Assembly (NCBI RefSeq): GCF_002002725.1
Contig: NZ_MUNW01000054.1
Location: 122,211-186,210 of the forward strand
Direction: 5' to 3'
Source of the DNA: Sinorhizobium sp. A49
GTDB taxonomy: Bacteria; Pseudomonadota; Alphaproteobacteria; Rhizobiales; Rhizobiaceae
DNA: 64,000 bases
Below the pieces are notes generated by a model. It did no database searches, was not told the DNA's origin, and was given only the letters and a program-made list of their open reading frames with translations. Positions within the stretch are counted from its first letter, which is position 1, and each line of letters opens with the position of its first letter. The position numbers and the translations under genes were made by a program. This document shows positions 1 through 8,281 of this stretch, in pieces.

Positions 1-907
1 GTGCGGTCACCAGGGCGGACCCGAGCAGCAGGCCGTCTGCGCCGAAATGCTGGCGCAGCTTCGGCATGACGAGCGCGCCGGCGATCGCACCGGCACCGAC
101 CGAACCGAGCAGGATGCCGTAGAAGCTGGCGTCGCCGCCGAGCAACTGACGCGCAACCAGCGGCAGCAGCGCCCAAACCGCACTGGCGAAAGCAAAGAAG
201 ATTGCGGCCCGCAACAGCACGACATGCAACGGCCGGCTGGCGCGGGTGTAGCGCAACCCCGCCCGGAAGGCCCCGAAGAACCCTTCGGAAAGCGCATCAT
301 CCGCATTCTTGGCGCGCGGCCACCAGACCAGCGCCGCGATCACGAGGATGTAGCTCGCCACATCGGCGCCATAGGTAACGGCGGCACCGAAGGCTGCCAG
401 CAACAGGCCGCCTGCCGCCGGACCGATCGAGCGCGCGATATTGATGCCCAGGGAATTCAGAGCAACGGCGCTTTTGACATCTTCGCGCGGCACGAGTTCT
501 GGAACGATCGCCTGCCATGTCGGCCCCATCAGGGCAGCCCCGATGCCGCCCATGAACGTGAGGGCGATCAATGCGCTGACCGACAGCAGTCCCATATGCG
601 AAAGCGTCATCAAGGTTATGCTGACGCAGGCAAGCAGAAGCTGGATGGCGATGAGAAACTTTCGCCGGTCGAGAATGTCGGAGAGGACGCCGGCGGGGAT
701 GGCGAGCAGGAAGATCGGCAGCGTACCGGCCGCCTGCACCATGGCGACGGCCGCCGGTGCTGCGGAGAGATCCGTCATCAGCCAGGAGCTGGCGACGTCG
801 CGCATGAAGCTGCCGGTGTTGCCGAGAACAGTCGCTGCCCAGAGGACCGCGAAGACAGGTTGGCGCAGCGGAGCGAAGCTTCCGCCTGATGATTTCGAGG
901 CGCTCAT
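1..907 (-). CDS. MFS transporter (C-terminal end cut by window)
   Basis: Read on the minus strand from the ATG at 907, this frame gives about 302 residues and runs off the window edge, so the last transmembrane segments are missing. The start MSASKSSGGSFAPLRQPVF is followed by hydrophobic helices and the loop LSDILDRRKFL (residues about 63-73), the inter-helix 2/3 motif of the major facilitator superfamily. The sequence resembles the EntS/MFS_3 exporter group that is often annotated as enterobactin or drug exporters. The start overlaps the stop of the DoxX gene by four bases (ATGA), so the two are probably translationally coupled. The substrate cannot be read from the sequence; a role in exporting a toxic aromatic or quinone is inferred from the shared operator with the dioxygenase operon. 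Confidence 0.85.
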   Translation of the reverse strand, partial: MSASKSSGGSFAPLRQPVFAVLWAATVLGNTGSFMRDVASSWLMTDLSAAPAAVAMVQAAGTLPIFLLAIPAGVLSDILDRRKFLIAIQLLLACVSITLMTLSHMGLLSVSALIALTFMGGIGAALMGPTWQAIVPELVPREDVKSAVALNSLGINIARSIGPAAGGLLLAAFGAAVTYGADVASYILVIAALVWWPRAKNADDALSEGFFGAFRAGLRYTRASRPLHVVLLRAAIFFAFASAVWALLPLVARQLLGGDASFYGILLGSVGAGAIAGALVMPKLRQHFGADGLLLGSALVTA

Positions 908-1347
908 TTGCCGGCTCCCTTGGTGATGTCGATCGCTGCGACGAGAACGAAAGCGCCGGCGAGGCCCAGATGCTCGAAGAAGGCATTGGTCGCCATCATC
1001 CGCTCCATGCCCGGCGCGAGCTCCCAGAAGCGAAGGGCGATAAATGTCGCGAGAAGTGTGAAGACGGCGAGCGCCAGCGCTCCCAGCCAACGCCGATAGC
1101 CTGAGAGAACCATGACCGAGGCGGTGAGTTCGAATGCGATGACGGCAACAGCAAACAGCGCTGCCGGACGAAGACCGAAGTGCTCCATTTCGGCGATTGC
1201 GCCGGTAAAATCGAAGATTTTGGTGAGCGGTCCCTGAATATAGGCCGCGCACAAGGCGAGAAGCGCGACGGTCCGCGTGATGCGTGACGCGGCAAGCCTT
1301 TCAAGAGGCCCGCCAGGGCGAATGATGGGAAATGAACGATCGGTCAT
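904..1347 (-). CDS. DoxX family membrane protein
   Basis: A 147-residue integral membrane protein starting MTDRSFPIIRPGG. Four hydrophobic segments are visible (near residues 25-40, 60-78, 86-104 and 122-140), as in the DoxX/SURF4 family. DoxX proteins are small inner-membrane proteins linked to thiosulfate:quinone oxidoreductase or to redox stress and quinone handling; the role here is unproven. The start at 1347 is chosen because AGGAG lies six bases upstream, whereas an upstream in-frame start at 1443 overlaps the putative operator. The gene is the first of a two-gene unit with the MFS transporter. Confidence 0.85.
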   Translation of the reverse strand: MTDRSFPIIRPGGPLERLAASRITRTVALLALCAAYIQGPLTKIFDFTGAIAEMEHFGLRPAALFAVAVIAFELTASVMVLSGYRRWLGALALAVFTLLATFIALRFWELAPGMERMMATNAFFEHLGLAGAFVLVAAIDITKGAGK

Positions 1348-1435
1348 GTCTGCTCCTGCGATCTTCGCTGCTCGGCAGGAGCAGCGGTATGTTCGTCTGA
1401 TGGAGGCTATGTTGCCGGGGGTGGCCGCCCCGAAC

Positions 1436-1472
1436 AATTGCACTAATCATTTCGATTTAATTGCGATTTCGG
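1436..1472. promoter_or_regulatory. Putative LysR operator, copy 1 (upstream of doxX-MFS)
   Basis: A 37-bp AT-rich block begins AATTGCACTAATCATTTCGA and contains AATTGC twice, 23 bases apart. About 30 of 37 positions match the block at 5776-5812, in the same orientation relative to the minus-strand gene it precedes. It ends 89 bases before the doxX start codon. A repeated block at the two promoters flanking one LysR regulon is best explained as that regulator's binding site. No binding data are available. Confidence 0.65.
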
Positions 1473-1592
1473 CAACAGTCACCAACGATGCAAGTGGGTC
1501 GAAGGCGATGTGCCAGACAGCGCCCGATAGGCAGGTGAGGACGGGCAGCAGCAATCCGCTGCCCGTTCATCGCTTAGTGACAGCACAGGGCC

Positions 1593-3575
1593 TCATACGG
1601 CCCAGCAGGAACAACCGAGTGCACCGAAGAACCCCTTGAGATCGGCGATCGGCAGTTTCGACGTCCAGGCTCCGGCATGGTCGTGGCCATGCACGCCGCA
1701 GTCGCTGGCACAGCCGCATGTCGAGATGGCCGTGCGGCGGAGCGAACGCTTGCCGGCCCCTTCAGGTTCACCCCAGGCGGCGTAGCCGCCGAAGGCCCTG
1801 ACCGGCGACCAGTCAGGCATGGCCGGCGGCACGTCGTTTTCATCGAGCGCCTTGAAAGCACCGGCACCATAGACGATCTTGCCGCCGACCATCGTGAGTT
1901 CGGAGGTCAGGAAGGAAATCTCGTCCTCGGTGCAGGAGAAGAAATCCTTGTCCGGGACGACGAGATCGGCGAACTGGCCCTTCTCGATCCGGCCCTTCTT
2001 GCCCTCCTCGTTGGAAAACCAGGTGACCTTTTCCGTCCACATGCGCAATGCCGTCTCGCGGTCGAGGCAATTGGCACGGGGGTAAAGCTGCATGCCGCCG
2101 ACGGTCTTGCCGGTCACCATCCAGGAAAGCGAGACCCAGGGGTTGTAGGAGGCGACGCGCGTCGCATCCGTGCCGGCCGAGACGTTGACGCCCTTCTCGA
2201 GCATGCGCTTGATCGGCGGTGTCGCTTCGGCAACGCCGTGACCATATCGCTCGACGAAATATTCGCCCTGGTAGGCCATGCGGTGCTGGGTGGCGATGCC
2301 GCCGCCGAGCGCAGCGATGCGGTCGATCGAGCGATCCGAGATGGTTTCGGCATGGTCGAAGAACCAGTTCAGCCCTTCGAGAGGGATGTCCTTGTTGACC
2401 TTTTCGAAGACATCGAGCGCACGGGTGATGGTTTCGTCATAGGTGGCGTGAAGGCGCCAGGGCCAGCGGTTCTCCGCCAGTATCCGAACGACGCCCTCCA
2501 ATTCACCTTCCATTTCTGGTCCCATCTCCGGGCGGGGCTGGCGGAAGTCCTCGAAATCAGCGGCGGAGAAGACAAGCATCTCGCCTGCGCCGTTGTGACG
2601 AAAATAATCGTTGCCCTGCTTGTATTTGACCGACTGGGTCCAGTTGAGGAAATCCTGCTTTTCTTCCTTCGGCTTCTGGGTGAAGAGATTGTAGGCAAGG
2701 CGAACGGTCAGTTGGTTTTCGTCGGACAGCTTCTGGATGACGGCATAGTCGTCGGGATAATTCTGGAAACCGCCGCCGGCATCGATGACGCCGGTGATCC
2801 CCAGCCGGTTCAGCTCGCGCATGAAATGGCGGGTGGAGTTGACCTGGTAGTCGAAGGGCAGCTTCGGCCCCTTGGCAAGCGTCGAATAGAGTATCCCGGC
2901 GTTCGGCTTGGCGAGCAGCATGCCGGTCGGATTGCCGTTGGCGTCGCGGCTGATCTCGCCGCCCGGTGGGTTCGGCGTGTCCTTCGTATAGCCGACAGCG
3001 CGCAGCGCTGCGCCATTGAGCAAGGCACGATCGTAGAGGTGCAGGAGGAAGACCGGCGTATCCGGCGCAACTGCGTTGATCTCCTCGATGGTCGGCAGGC
3101 GCTTTTCGGCGAACTGGTGCTCGGTGAAGCCGCCGACGACGCGAACCCATTGCGGCGCCGGCGTGATCGCCACCTGTCGTTTCAGCATGTCCATGGCGTC
3201 GGCAAGGCTGCGAACGCCGTCCCACCGCAGTTCCATGTTGTAGTTCAGCCCTCCCCGCACCACGTGGGTGTGGTTGTCGATCAACCCGGGAAGCACGCGC
3301 TTGCCTTTCAGATCGATAATTTTCGTCCCGGGTCCCGCCAGATTCATGACCTCGGCATCGCTGCCGACCTTCATGAACAGGCCGTCCTTTATCGCGATCG
3401 CGGTTGCGTTCGGATTGGCGCGGTCGAGCGTGGTGATCAATCCGCTGTGAAGGATGATATCGGCATGCATGGGAGCGGCTCCGGTCTTGCTGGGGTCGGC
3501 GGCATTTGCCGGTGAAAACAGGCTGGGAAAGGCGAGGCTGGTCGCTGCACCCAGAAAGGTTCGGCGCGTCGTCAT
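1593..3575 (-). CDS. Tat-exported YtcJ-type amidohydrolase
   Basis: A 660-residue amidohydrolase family 3 (YtcJ/AepA-like) protein. The N terminus has a twin-arginine signal (RRTFLG at residues 4-9, then a hydrophobic stretch ending SPANA), so the enzyme should be exported folded to the periplasm. The metal-binding HxH is at 102-104 (DNHTHVVRGG), and the C-terminal half has GTDATR, typical of the catalytic Asp segment. Members hydrolyse C-N bonds of varied amides and formamides; the substrate here is unknown. An unusual Cys/His-rich tail (from about residue 620, CGCASDCGVHGHDH, ending GCSCWAV) follows the enzyme domain. The start overlaps the XapX stop by one base (TGATG), so this is the last gene of the dioxygenase operon. 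Confidence 0.85.
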   Translation of the reverse strand: MTTRRTFLGAATSLAFPSLFSPANAADPSKTGAAPMHADIILHSGLITTLDRANPNATAIAIKDGLFMKVGSDAEVMNLAGPGTKIIDLKGKRVLPGLIDNHTHVVRGGLNYNMELRWDGVRSLADAMDMLKRQVAITPAPQWVRVVGGFTEHQFAEKRLPTIEEINAVAPDTPVFLLHLYDRALLNGAALRAVGYTKDTPNPPGGEISRDANGNPTGMLLAKPNAGILYSTLAKGPKLPFDYQVNSTRHFMRELNRLGITGVIDAGGGFQNYPDDYAVIQKLSDENQLTVRLAYNLFTQKPKEEKQDFLNWTQSVKYKQGNDYFRHNGAGEMLVFSAADFEDFRQPRPEMGPEMEGELEGVVRILAENRWPWRLHATYDETITRALDVFEKVNKDIPLEGLNWFFDHAETISDRSIDRIAALGGGIATQHRMAYQGEYFVERYGHGVAEATPPIKRMLEKGVNVSAGTDATRVASYNPWVSLSWMVTGKTVGGMQLYPRANCLDRETALRMWTEKVTWFSNEEGKKGRIEKGQFADLVVPDKDFFSCTEDEISFLTSELTMVGGKIVYGAGAFKALDENDVPPAMPDWSPVRAFGGYAAWGEPEGAGKRSLRRTAISTCGCASDCGVHGHDHAGAWTSKLPIADLKGFFGALGCSCWAV

Positions 3576-3856
3576 CAGCTTTTGTCCTCCTGCGAATGCT
3601 GGCTGGAAGTGGCGACGTTCACGCCGCCCTTCGGCAGATGGCCGAACATATGCGGCTTAACCTGATGAAGCCAGGACAGAGCGGCCGGCTCTCGCGCCCA
3701 GACGTTTCTTGCCAGCGGCACGAGCTGTTCGCCGACCAGAATGCCGAGCAGCCCGATGAGCGCGACGACGGGCGGGGCGGGCGAACGCACGTTCAACAGG
3801 CTGTAGATCACGCCCACCAGCAGGCCGGCACCGAGCGACAGAAGATAGACTTTCAT
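3575..3856 (-). CDS. XapX domain small membrane protein
   Basis: A 93-residue protein. The first half matches the XapX domain (KVYLLSLGAGLLVGVIYSLL, then PPVVALIGLLGILVGEQLVP), with two short hydrophobic segments. It is followed by a polar tail containing WLHQVKPHMFGHLPKGG. XapX proteins are small inner-membrane proteins of unknown function, often found beside isochorismatase-type hydrolases and amidohydrolases as here. It lies between those two genes and overlaps the amidohydrolase start by one base. Confidence 0.85.
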   Translation of the reverse strand: MKVYLLSLGAGLLVGVIYSLLNVRSPAPPVVALIGLLGILVGEQLVPLARNVWAREPAALSWLHQVKPHMFGHLPKGGVNVATSSQHSQEDKS

Positions 3857-3926
3857 GGGGTAACCTCGCGGAGTGATGGATCAAGCGCTCCGGCAGGACG
3901 TATCCGGCCGGAGCGACCGGCGACCG

Positions 3927-4616
3927 TTACTTGGCGGGGTTGGGACCAATCCGCTTGCCGTGGCTGACGCGCTCGGCGCCGCCGTGAACATGCGTGACCG
4001 CATAGTCGATGCCCATGCCGTATGCGCCGGAATGCTCCTTCACCAGCCCGGTGACGGCATCATAGGTTTCCTTGCGCGCCCAGTCGCGCTGCCATTCGAG
4101 CAGCACCTGCTGCCAGGTGACCGGAATGACGCCTGCCTGCACCATGCGGTCCATCGCATATTTGTGCGCGTCGAGAGACGTGCCGCCCGAAGCATCCGCA
4201 ACCATGTAAATCTCGTAGTCGGTATCGTGCAGGCACGAGAGCGCGAAGGTCGTGTTGCAGACCTCGGTCCAGAGCCCCGAGACGACGATCTTCTTGCGGC
4301 CGTTGGCAGCGTTCTTCGCCAGCGCATCGCGCACATTCTGATCATCCCAGGAGTTCATCGAGGTACGCTCGAGAATGTCGTTTTCGGGGAAGACGCCGAG
4401 CAGTTCGGGAAAGGTGTTGCCCGAGAAGCTGTCGGTCTCGACGGACGTGATCGTCGTCGGAATGTTGAAGATCCTTGCGGCCCTGGCGAGGCCGACGACG
4501 TTGTTCTTCAGGGTCTGCCGGTCGATCGACTGGACGCCGAAGGCCATCTGCGGCTGCTGGTCGATGAAGATGAGCTGGCTGTTCTGCGGTGTCAGGACTT
4601 CGAGTTTTCTGGACAT
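3927..4616 (-). CDS. Isochorismatase-family (YcaC-like) cysteine hydrolase
   Basis: A 229-residue cytosolic hydrolase of the isochorismatase/YcaC superfamily. Asp19 (IFIDQQPQM) and Cys120 (GLWTEVCNT) fit the catalytic Asp and Cys of the family. The Lys of the usual Asp-Lys-Cys triad is not obvious: the aligned segment near 81-90 reads ILERTSMNSW, with Arg84. The family hydrolyses amides, nicotinamide-like compounds or enol ethers; the substrate here is unknown. The gene lies 70 bases upstream of the XapX gene and 154 bases downstream of the dioxygenase, in the same direction. Confidence 0.85.
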   Translation of the reverse strand: MSRKLEVLTPQNSQLIFIDQQPQMAFGVQSIDRQTLKNNVVGLARAARIFNIPTTITSVETDSFSGNTFPELLGVFPENDILERTSMNSWDDQNVRDALAKNAANGRKKIVVSGLWTEVCNTTFALSCLHDTDYEIYMVADASGGTSLDAHKYAMDRMVQAGVIPVTWQQVLLEWQRDWARKETYDAVTGLVKEHSGAYGMGIDYAVTHVHGGAERVSHGKRIGPNPAK

Positions 4617-4770
4617 TGGGTCTCTCCTTCGTGCGTGATGTGTGCCGTCTGGCGGCGGGCTTGGAAACAGGACTGGCCAATCGGAGGGTGGTGTTGGCGG
4701 ACGTTGCCCGAGAGGCCTTCAGGATGTCGAAGATGCGGGCTGCGCCGGGCCGCCCGCAGGCATTTGTCGT

Positions 4771-5703
4771 TTATGCTGCAAGCGGGACGAGGCCTGCCTC
4801 GATCCGGTTGCGCAAGGGTTCGTAGCGTTGCGGCAACATCAGCGCCTCGCCAAGATGAGCGGTATCCTCATCGCGATTGAACCCAGGCTCATTGGTCGCG
4901 ATTTCGAACAGGACGCCGCCGGGGGTGCGGAAGTAAATCGCCCAGAAATAGTCGCGGTCGATGACCGGTGTGACCTGATAGCCGGTATCCATCAGCGCCT
5001 TGCGAACCTCGAGCTGCGTAGCCCGATTATCGACGGCAAAGGCGATGTGATGGACCGAGCCTGCCCCCTGGCGAGCGAACGTGGTCTGCGGCAAAGCTTC
5101 GAGATCGATCATGTCGGCTCCGTTGCCGTTGGGGATCACCAACCGCGTGACGTTGCCTTCCTTTTCTGCGCGCTCGTAGCCCATGAAACCAAGAAGTTCC
5201 TCCATGGCCGCAGTATCGTGCAGGCTCAATCTGGCGCCGGCAAAGCCACGGATGGCAGCGTCTCCAGGCACACCCGCGGCCGTCCAGGCGGAGCGAGCAT
5301 CGTCGGCCTTTTCAACCAGAGCCAATCCGTCACCATCAGGGCCGGCAAACCGCAGGCGGTTGGCACCGAAGATCGTGTCGGCCTTGATGCCAGCGACACC
5401 CTGCGATGCCAGACGATCCTTCCAGTAGGCCAGCGCGCCCTTTGGAACAGCGAACTGGGTCTCGCCCACTTCTCCGACACCAGGGCGGCCACGCATCATG
5501 TTATCGAATGGGAAGTATGTCATCACCGTTCCGGCAGCACCCGTCTCGTCGCCGTAGTACAGGTGGTAGATGCTCGGCTCGTCGAAGTTGACGGTCTTCT
5601 TCACTCGTCTCAAGCCGAGGGTGTTGGTGAAGAACGCGTTGTTCCGCCCGGCGTCCGACGCCATGGATGTGACGTGATGAAGTCCATTGATGCCCTTGAT
5701 CAT
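4771..5703 (-). CDS. Ring-cleaving dioxygenase (two VOC domains, MhqO-like)
   Basis: A 310-residue protein with two vicinal-oxygen-chelate domains. The probable metal ligands are His9/10 (GLHHVTS), His218/219 (SVHHIAF) and Glu267 (VLFEIA). This layout fits the hydroquinone/catechol extradiol dioxygenase group that includes MhqO/MhqA, which detoxify quinones. It is the promoter-proximal gene of the operon that continues with the isochorismatase, XapX and amidohydrolase genes, and it diverges from a LysR regulator. Ring opening followed by hydrolysis is a reasonable pathway inference; the actual aromatic substrate is not visible. Confidence 0.87.
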   Translation of the reverse strand: MIKGINGLHHVTSMASDAGRNNAFFTNTLGLRRVKKTVNFDEPSIYHLYYGDETGAAGTVMTYFPFDNMMRGRPGVGEVGETQFAVPKGALAYWKDRLASQGVAGIKADTIFGANRLRFAGPDGDGLALVEKADDARSAWTAAGVPGDAAIRGFAGARLSLHDTAAMEELLGFMGYERAEKEGNVTRLVIPNGNGADMIDLEALPQTTFARQGAGSVHHIAFAVDNRATQLEVRKALMDTGYQVTPVIDRDYFWAIYFRTPGGVLFEIATNEPGFNRDEDTAHLGEALMLPQRYEPLRNRIEAGLVPLAA

Positions 5704-5775
5704 GACCGCGTTTCCTTGCGTTTTGTCCGGTGTCTGTTGCTGAAAACAAACCTACGCAGATTGCCGAACCGGCGG

Positions 5776-5812
5776 AATTGCAATATTAATTTCGAATGAA
5801 TTGCGATTTTTG
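5776..5812. promoter_or_regulatory. Putative LysR operator, copy 2 (dioxygenase/LysR divergent region)
   Basis: A 37-bp block begins AATTGCAATATTAATTTCGA and repeats AATTGC 23 bases on. It lies in the 119-base divergent region between the dioxygenase and the LysR gene and ends ten bases before the LysR start codon, so it could mediate both autoregulation and activation. It is the partner of 1436-1472. Confidence 0.7.
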
Positions 5813-5822
5813 AAATAATGAG

Positions 5823-6722
5823 ATGAACGACTACAAAGCGCTCCGCACCTTCCTGATGGCCGCCGAAAAAAGAAACTTCGCGCAGGTCGCCCGCGAGCTC
5901 GACATGACGCCGGCTGCGGTCACGCGCGCGATCGCGGCACTTGAAGCCGATCTTGGTGTTCAATTGTTCGTTCGAACCACCAGGCAGGTTTCGCTGACGA
6001 CGGACGGCGCAATTTTCGCAGCCCAGATCCAGCCCGCCATGGAAACGCTGGAAAGCGCGCGACGCGACGTCATGAACGCGCACAAGGCGGATGAGGGGCG
6101 CCTCAGGATCAGTGCCCCGACGTGGCTCGGAAAAACCTTTCTGCCGACGATCCTGTCGGGCTTCAAGGAACTCTACCCGAAGATATCATTCGAGGTCGTG
6201 CTCTCGGACGGGCTCGTGAACATCGTCAACGACGACTACGACCTGGCAATTCGCATCTCCTCGCAGCCCTCCGACAAGTTCACCATCTGGCGCAAGATCT
6301 GCGCCATTCCGCGCATCCTGGTCGCAAGCCCCGGCAGCCGCTGCGCCGGCCTCAGCCATCCTGGAGAGCTCACGCCCGAAGAATGCCTCGCCTATAGTGG
6401 CGATAGCCGCCGGGAAAGCTGGGTTCTCTCCGACGGCGGTTCATCCGTGACGATATCGGCAGGTCGCGCGTTCAGCGCCAACAGCGGCGAGATCCTTGCC
6501 GACATGGCGGCAGACGGTGCGGGCGTGGCACTGCTTCCCGGATTTCATATCGCCGAGCATCTGCGGACCGGAAGGCTGGTCCATGCCTTCAAGGGATGGG
6601 CGCCGCAGGATCTGTGGTTGACGCTTTATTATCCCCCGTACCAGGCGCTGCCGCCGCGCATCGCGGCCTTTTCGAAATTCTTTGAACAGCAGATCCTGAG
6701 CGTGGTGATCCCGGTTCATTGA
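5823..6722 (+). CDS. LysR-family transcriptional regulator
   Basis: A 299-residue LysR regulator. The winged helix-turn-helix is at residues 1-60 (NFAQVARELDMTPAAVTRAI, then LGVQLFVRTTRQVSLT), followed by a periplasmic-binding-like effector domain. It is divergent from the ring-cleaving dioxygenase and probably senses an aromatic or quinone substrate. Its likely targets are its own promoter, the dioxygenase operon and, through the matching 37-bp block, the doxX-MFS unit. Confidence 0.92.
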   Translation: MNDYKALRTFLMAAEKRNFAQVARELDMTPAAVTRAIAALEADLGVQLFVRTTRQVSLTTDGAIFAAQIQPAMETLESARRDVMNAHKADEGRLRISAPTWLGKTFLPTILSGFKELYPKISFEVVLSDGLVNIVNDDYDLAIRISSQPSDKFTIWRKICAIPRILVASPGSRCAGLSHPGELTPEECLAYSGDSRRESWVLSDGGSSVTISAGRAFSANSGEILADMAADGAGVALLPGFHIAEHLRTGRLVHAFKGWAPQDLWLTLYYPPYQALPPRIAAFSKFFEQQILSVVIPVH

Positions 6723-6754
6723 CGAGAGACCACCATGCTTGCAGCGTCAACGGC

Positions 6755-8281
6755 TCAGGACTGGCGATGAACGTCGGCGCCATCCCCCTGATAGCGGTTG
6801 AGACCGATATCGGCCCGGGTGGCACGGCGATGGATTTCCGCCATGACTGGCTCGAAAACGCTGTTGCGGCGCTCGAGGTCGGCATGTTCGGCAAGATAGG
6901 CCGGCACCAGCCCGGCGATCTCGTCGAAGACGGCCTGTTCGTCGACTGTGGTCAGACGCCCGTTTTCCATCACGATCCGGCCGGCAACCATCACGGTCTC
7001 GATCGAAGAGCCGTTTTCCGAATAGACCAGATGCTTGGCCACGTCATTGAGCGGCATGAAGGGATAGCTGCGAAGGTTGAGGATCAGGAGGTCTGCGACC
7101 TTGCCGACCTCCAGCGAACCGGTCGCCTCTTCGAGCATGGCTGTCCGTGCGCCGCCGATGGTGGCCATGGCGAGGATCTCATCCGCTGCCACCCATGCCG
7201 AATGGTCGGGCCCGGCAGCGCTGTGCACCAGGCCGGCGACGCGCATGACGTCGAAGATGCGGGACGTGTCATTCGAGGAGACGCCGTCTGTTCCAAGACC
7301 GACCGTCACCCCCGCATCGAGCAGGCGGCGGATCGGAGCGATGCCCGCGCCGAGTTTCAGGTTCGACACGGCGTTGTGGGCGACCGAGACACCGGCCTCC
7401 CCCATTAGCCGCATGTCCTCGTCGCTGACCCAGACCGAATGCGCGATCGTCGTGTTGCGCTTCAGGAGACCGAGATCGTGCATGTAGGCGATCAGGGATT
7501 TGCCATGCAGCATGTGGCCGGTCACGGCCTGGGTCTTTGTTTCCAGAATATGCGTGTGGAAGGGCACATGCTTTTCGACCGCCAGGTCCATGCACGCTGC
7601 CATCAGATCCGGAGAGCAGCGCTGTGGCGCCGAAGGCGCAATCATGAAATTCAGCCGGCCGGACTTCCCGTGCAGGCTGGCGAAGGCCGAGCGGCAATAG
7701 TCGATGTAGGCGCTCGCGGTCAGCGGCGGGCCGAAGTCGAGAAGGGCCTGCAACTCGGCCGGCATCACCTCGCGAGCGAAGGGCAGCGCATCGAGCGTAT
7801 GGACGTTCATCACGGCGCTCGAAACATTGGCGCGAATACCGGCATCGTCATAGGCGCGAAAGACCGTCGCAAGACGATCAAGATCATGGCGCGGCGGATC
7901 GAAGAAATCGTCGCAGAAGGTGGTGACGCCGTTGCGCAGAGATTCCATCGCGAGCAGCAGGCTGCGCAGATAGAGCAGCCGTTCGCCGATCGGGTCATTC
8001 ATCAGCAGCGGATAGGCATAAAGCAGCCAGATTTCGAGCGGCATGCGCTCATAGCGGCCGCGAAGGAAGGTCTCGCTGGAATGGGTGTGGGCATTTACAA
8101 GCCCAGGCATCACCAGCTTGCCGCGTCCCTCGATGATATGTGCGTCGGGGCCGGCCGAAAGCGCCTCGCCAATCGCCTTTATGGTCTCGCCCTCGATCAG
8201 CACGTCGCCCACAAATGGCGCTGCGCCATGGCTGTTGTCCATCGCCACGATCGTCGCGTTGCGGATCAGGATTTCACTCAT
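6755..8281 (-). CDS. Amidohydrolase, cytosine deaminase/chlorohydrolase type
   Basis: A 508-residue metal-dependent hydrolase starting MSEILIRNATIV. The HxH metal motif is at 65-67 (NAHTHSSE), with a further His segment FHTHILETK and a catalytic Asp segment LGTDGVSSND. It belongs to the TRZ/ATZ and cytosine/guanine deaminase group that deaminates or dehalogenates nucleobases and triazines. The start at 8281 overlaps the stop of the nucleoside hydrolase (ATGA). As the last gene of a nucleoside transport operon it probably deaminates the released base; the specific base is unknown. Confidence 0.87.
   Translation of the reverse strand: MSEILIRNATIVAMDNSHGAAPFVGDVLIEGETIKAIGEALSAGPDAHIIEGRGKLVMPGLVNAHTHSSETFLRGRYERMPLEIWLLYAYPLLMNDPIGERLLYLRSLLLAMESLRNGVTTFCDDFFDPPRHDLDRLATVFRAYDDAGIRANVSSAVMNVHTLDALPFAREVMPAELQALLDFGPPLTASAYIDYCRSAFASLHGKSGRLNFMIAPSAPQRCSPDLMAACMDLAVEKHVPFHTHILETKTQAVTGHMLHGKSLIAYMHDLGLLKRNTTIAHSVWVSDEDMRLMGEAGVSVAHNAVSNLKLGAGIAPIRRLLDAGVTVGLGTDGVSSNDTSRIFDVMRVAGLVHSAAGPDHSAWVAADEILAMATIGGARTAMLEEATGSLEVGKVADLLILNLRSYPFMPLNDVAKHLVYSENGSSIETVMVAGRIVMENGRLTTVDEQAVFDEIAGLVPAYLAEHADLERRNSVFEPVMAEIHRRATRADIGLNRYQGDGADVHRQS

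Noticed and set aside
1677..3515. A 612-codon open frame on the plus strand antisense to the amidohydrolase
   Set aside because: It is a high-GC shadow: no domain, Arg/Asp/His-rich composition, no ribosome-binding site, and the minus-strand frame has clear motifs.
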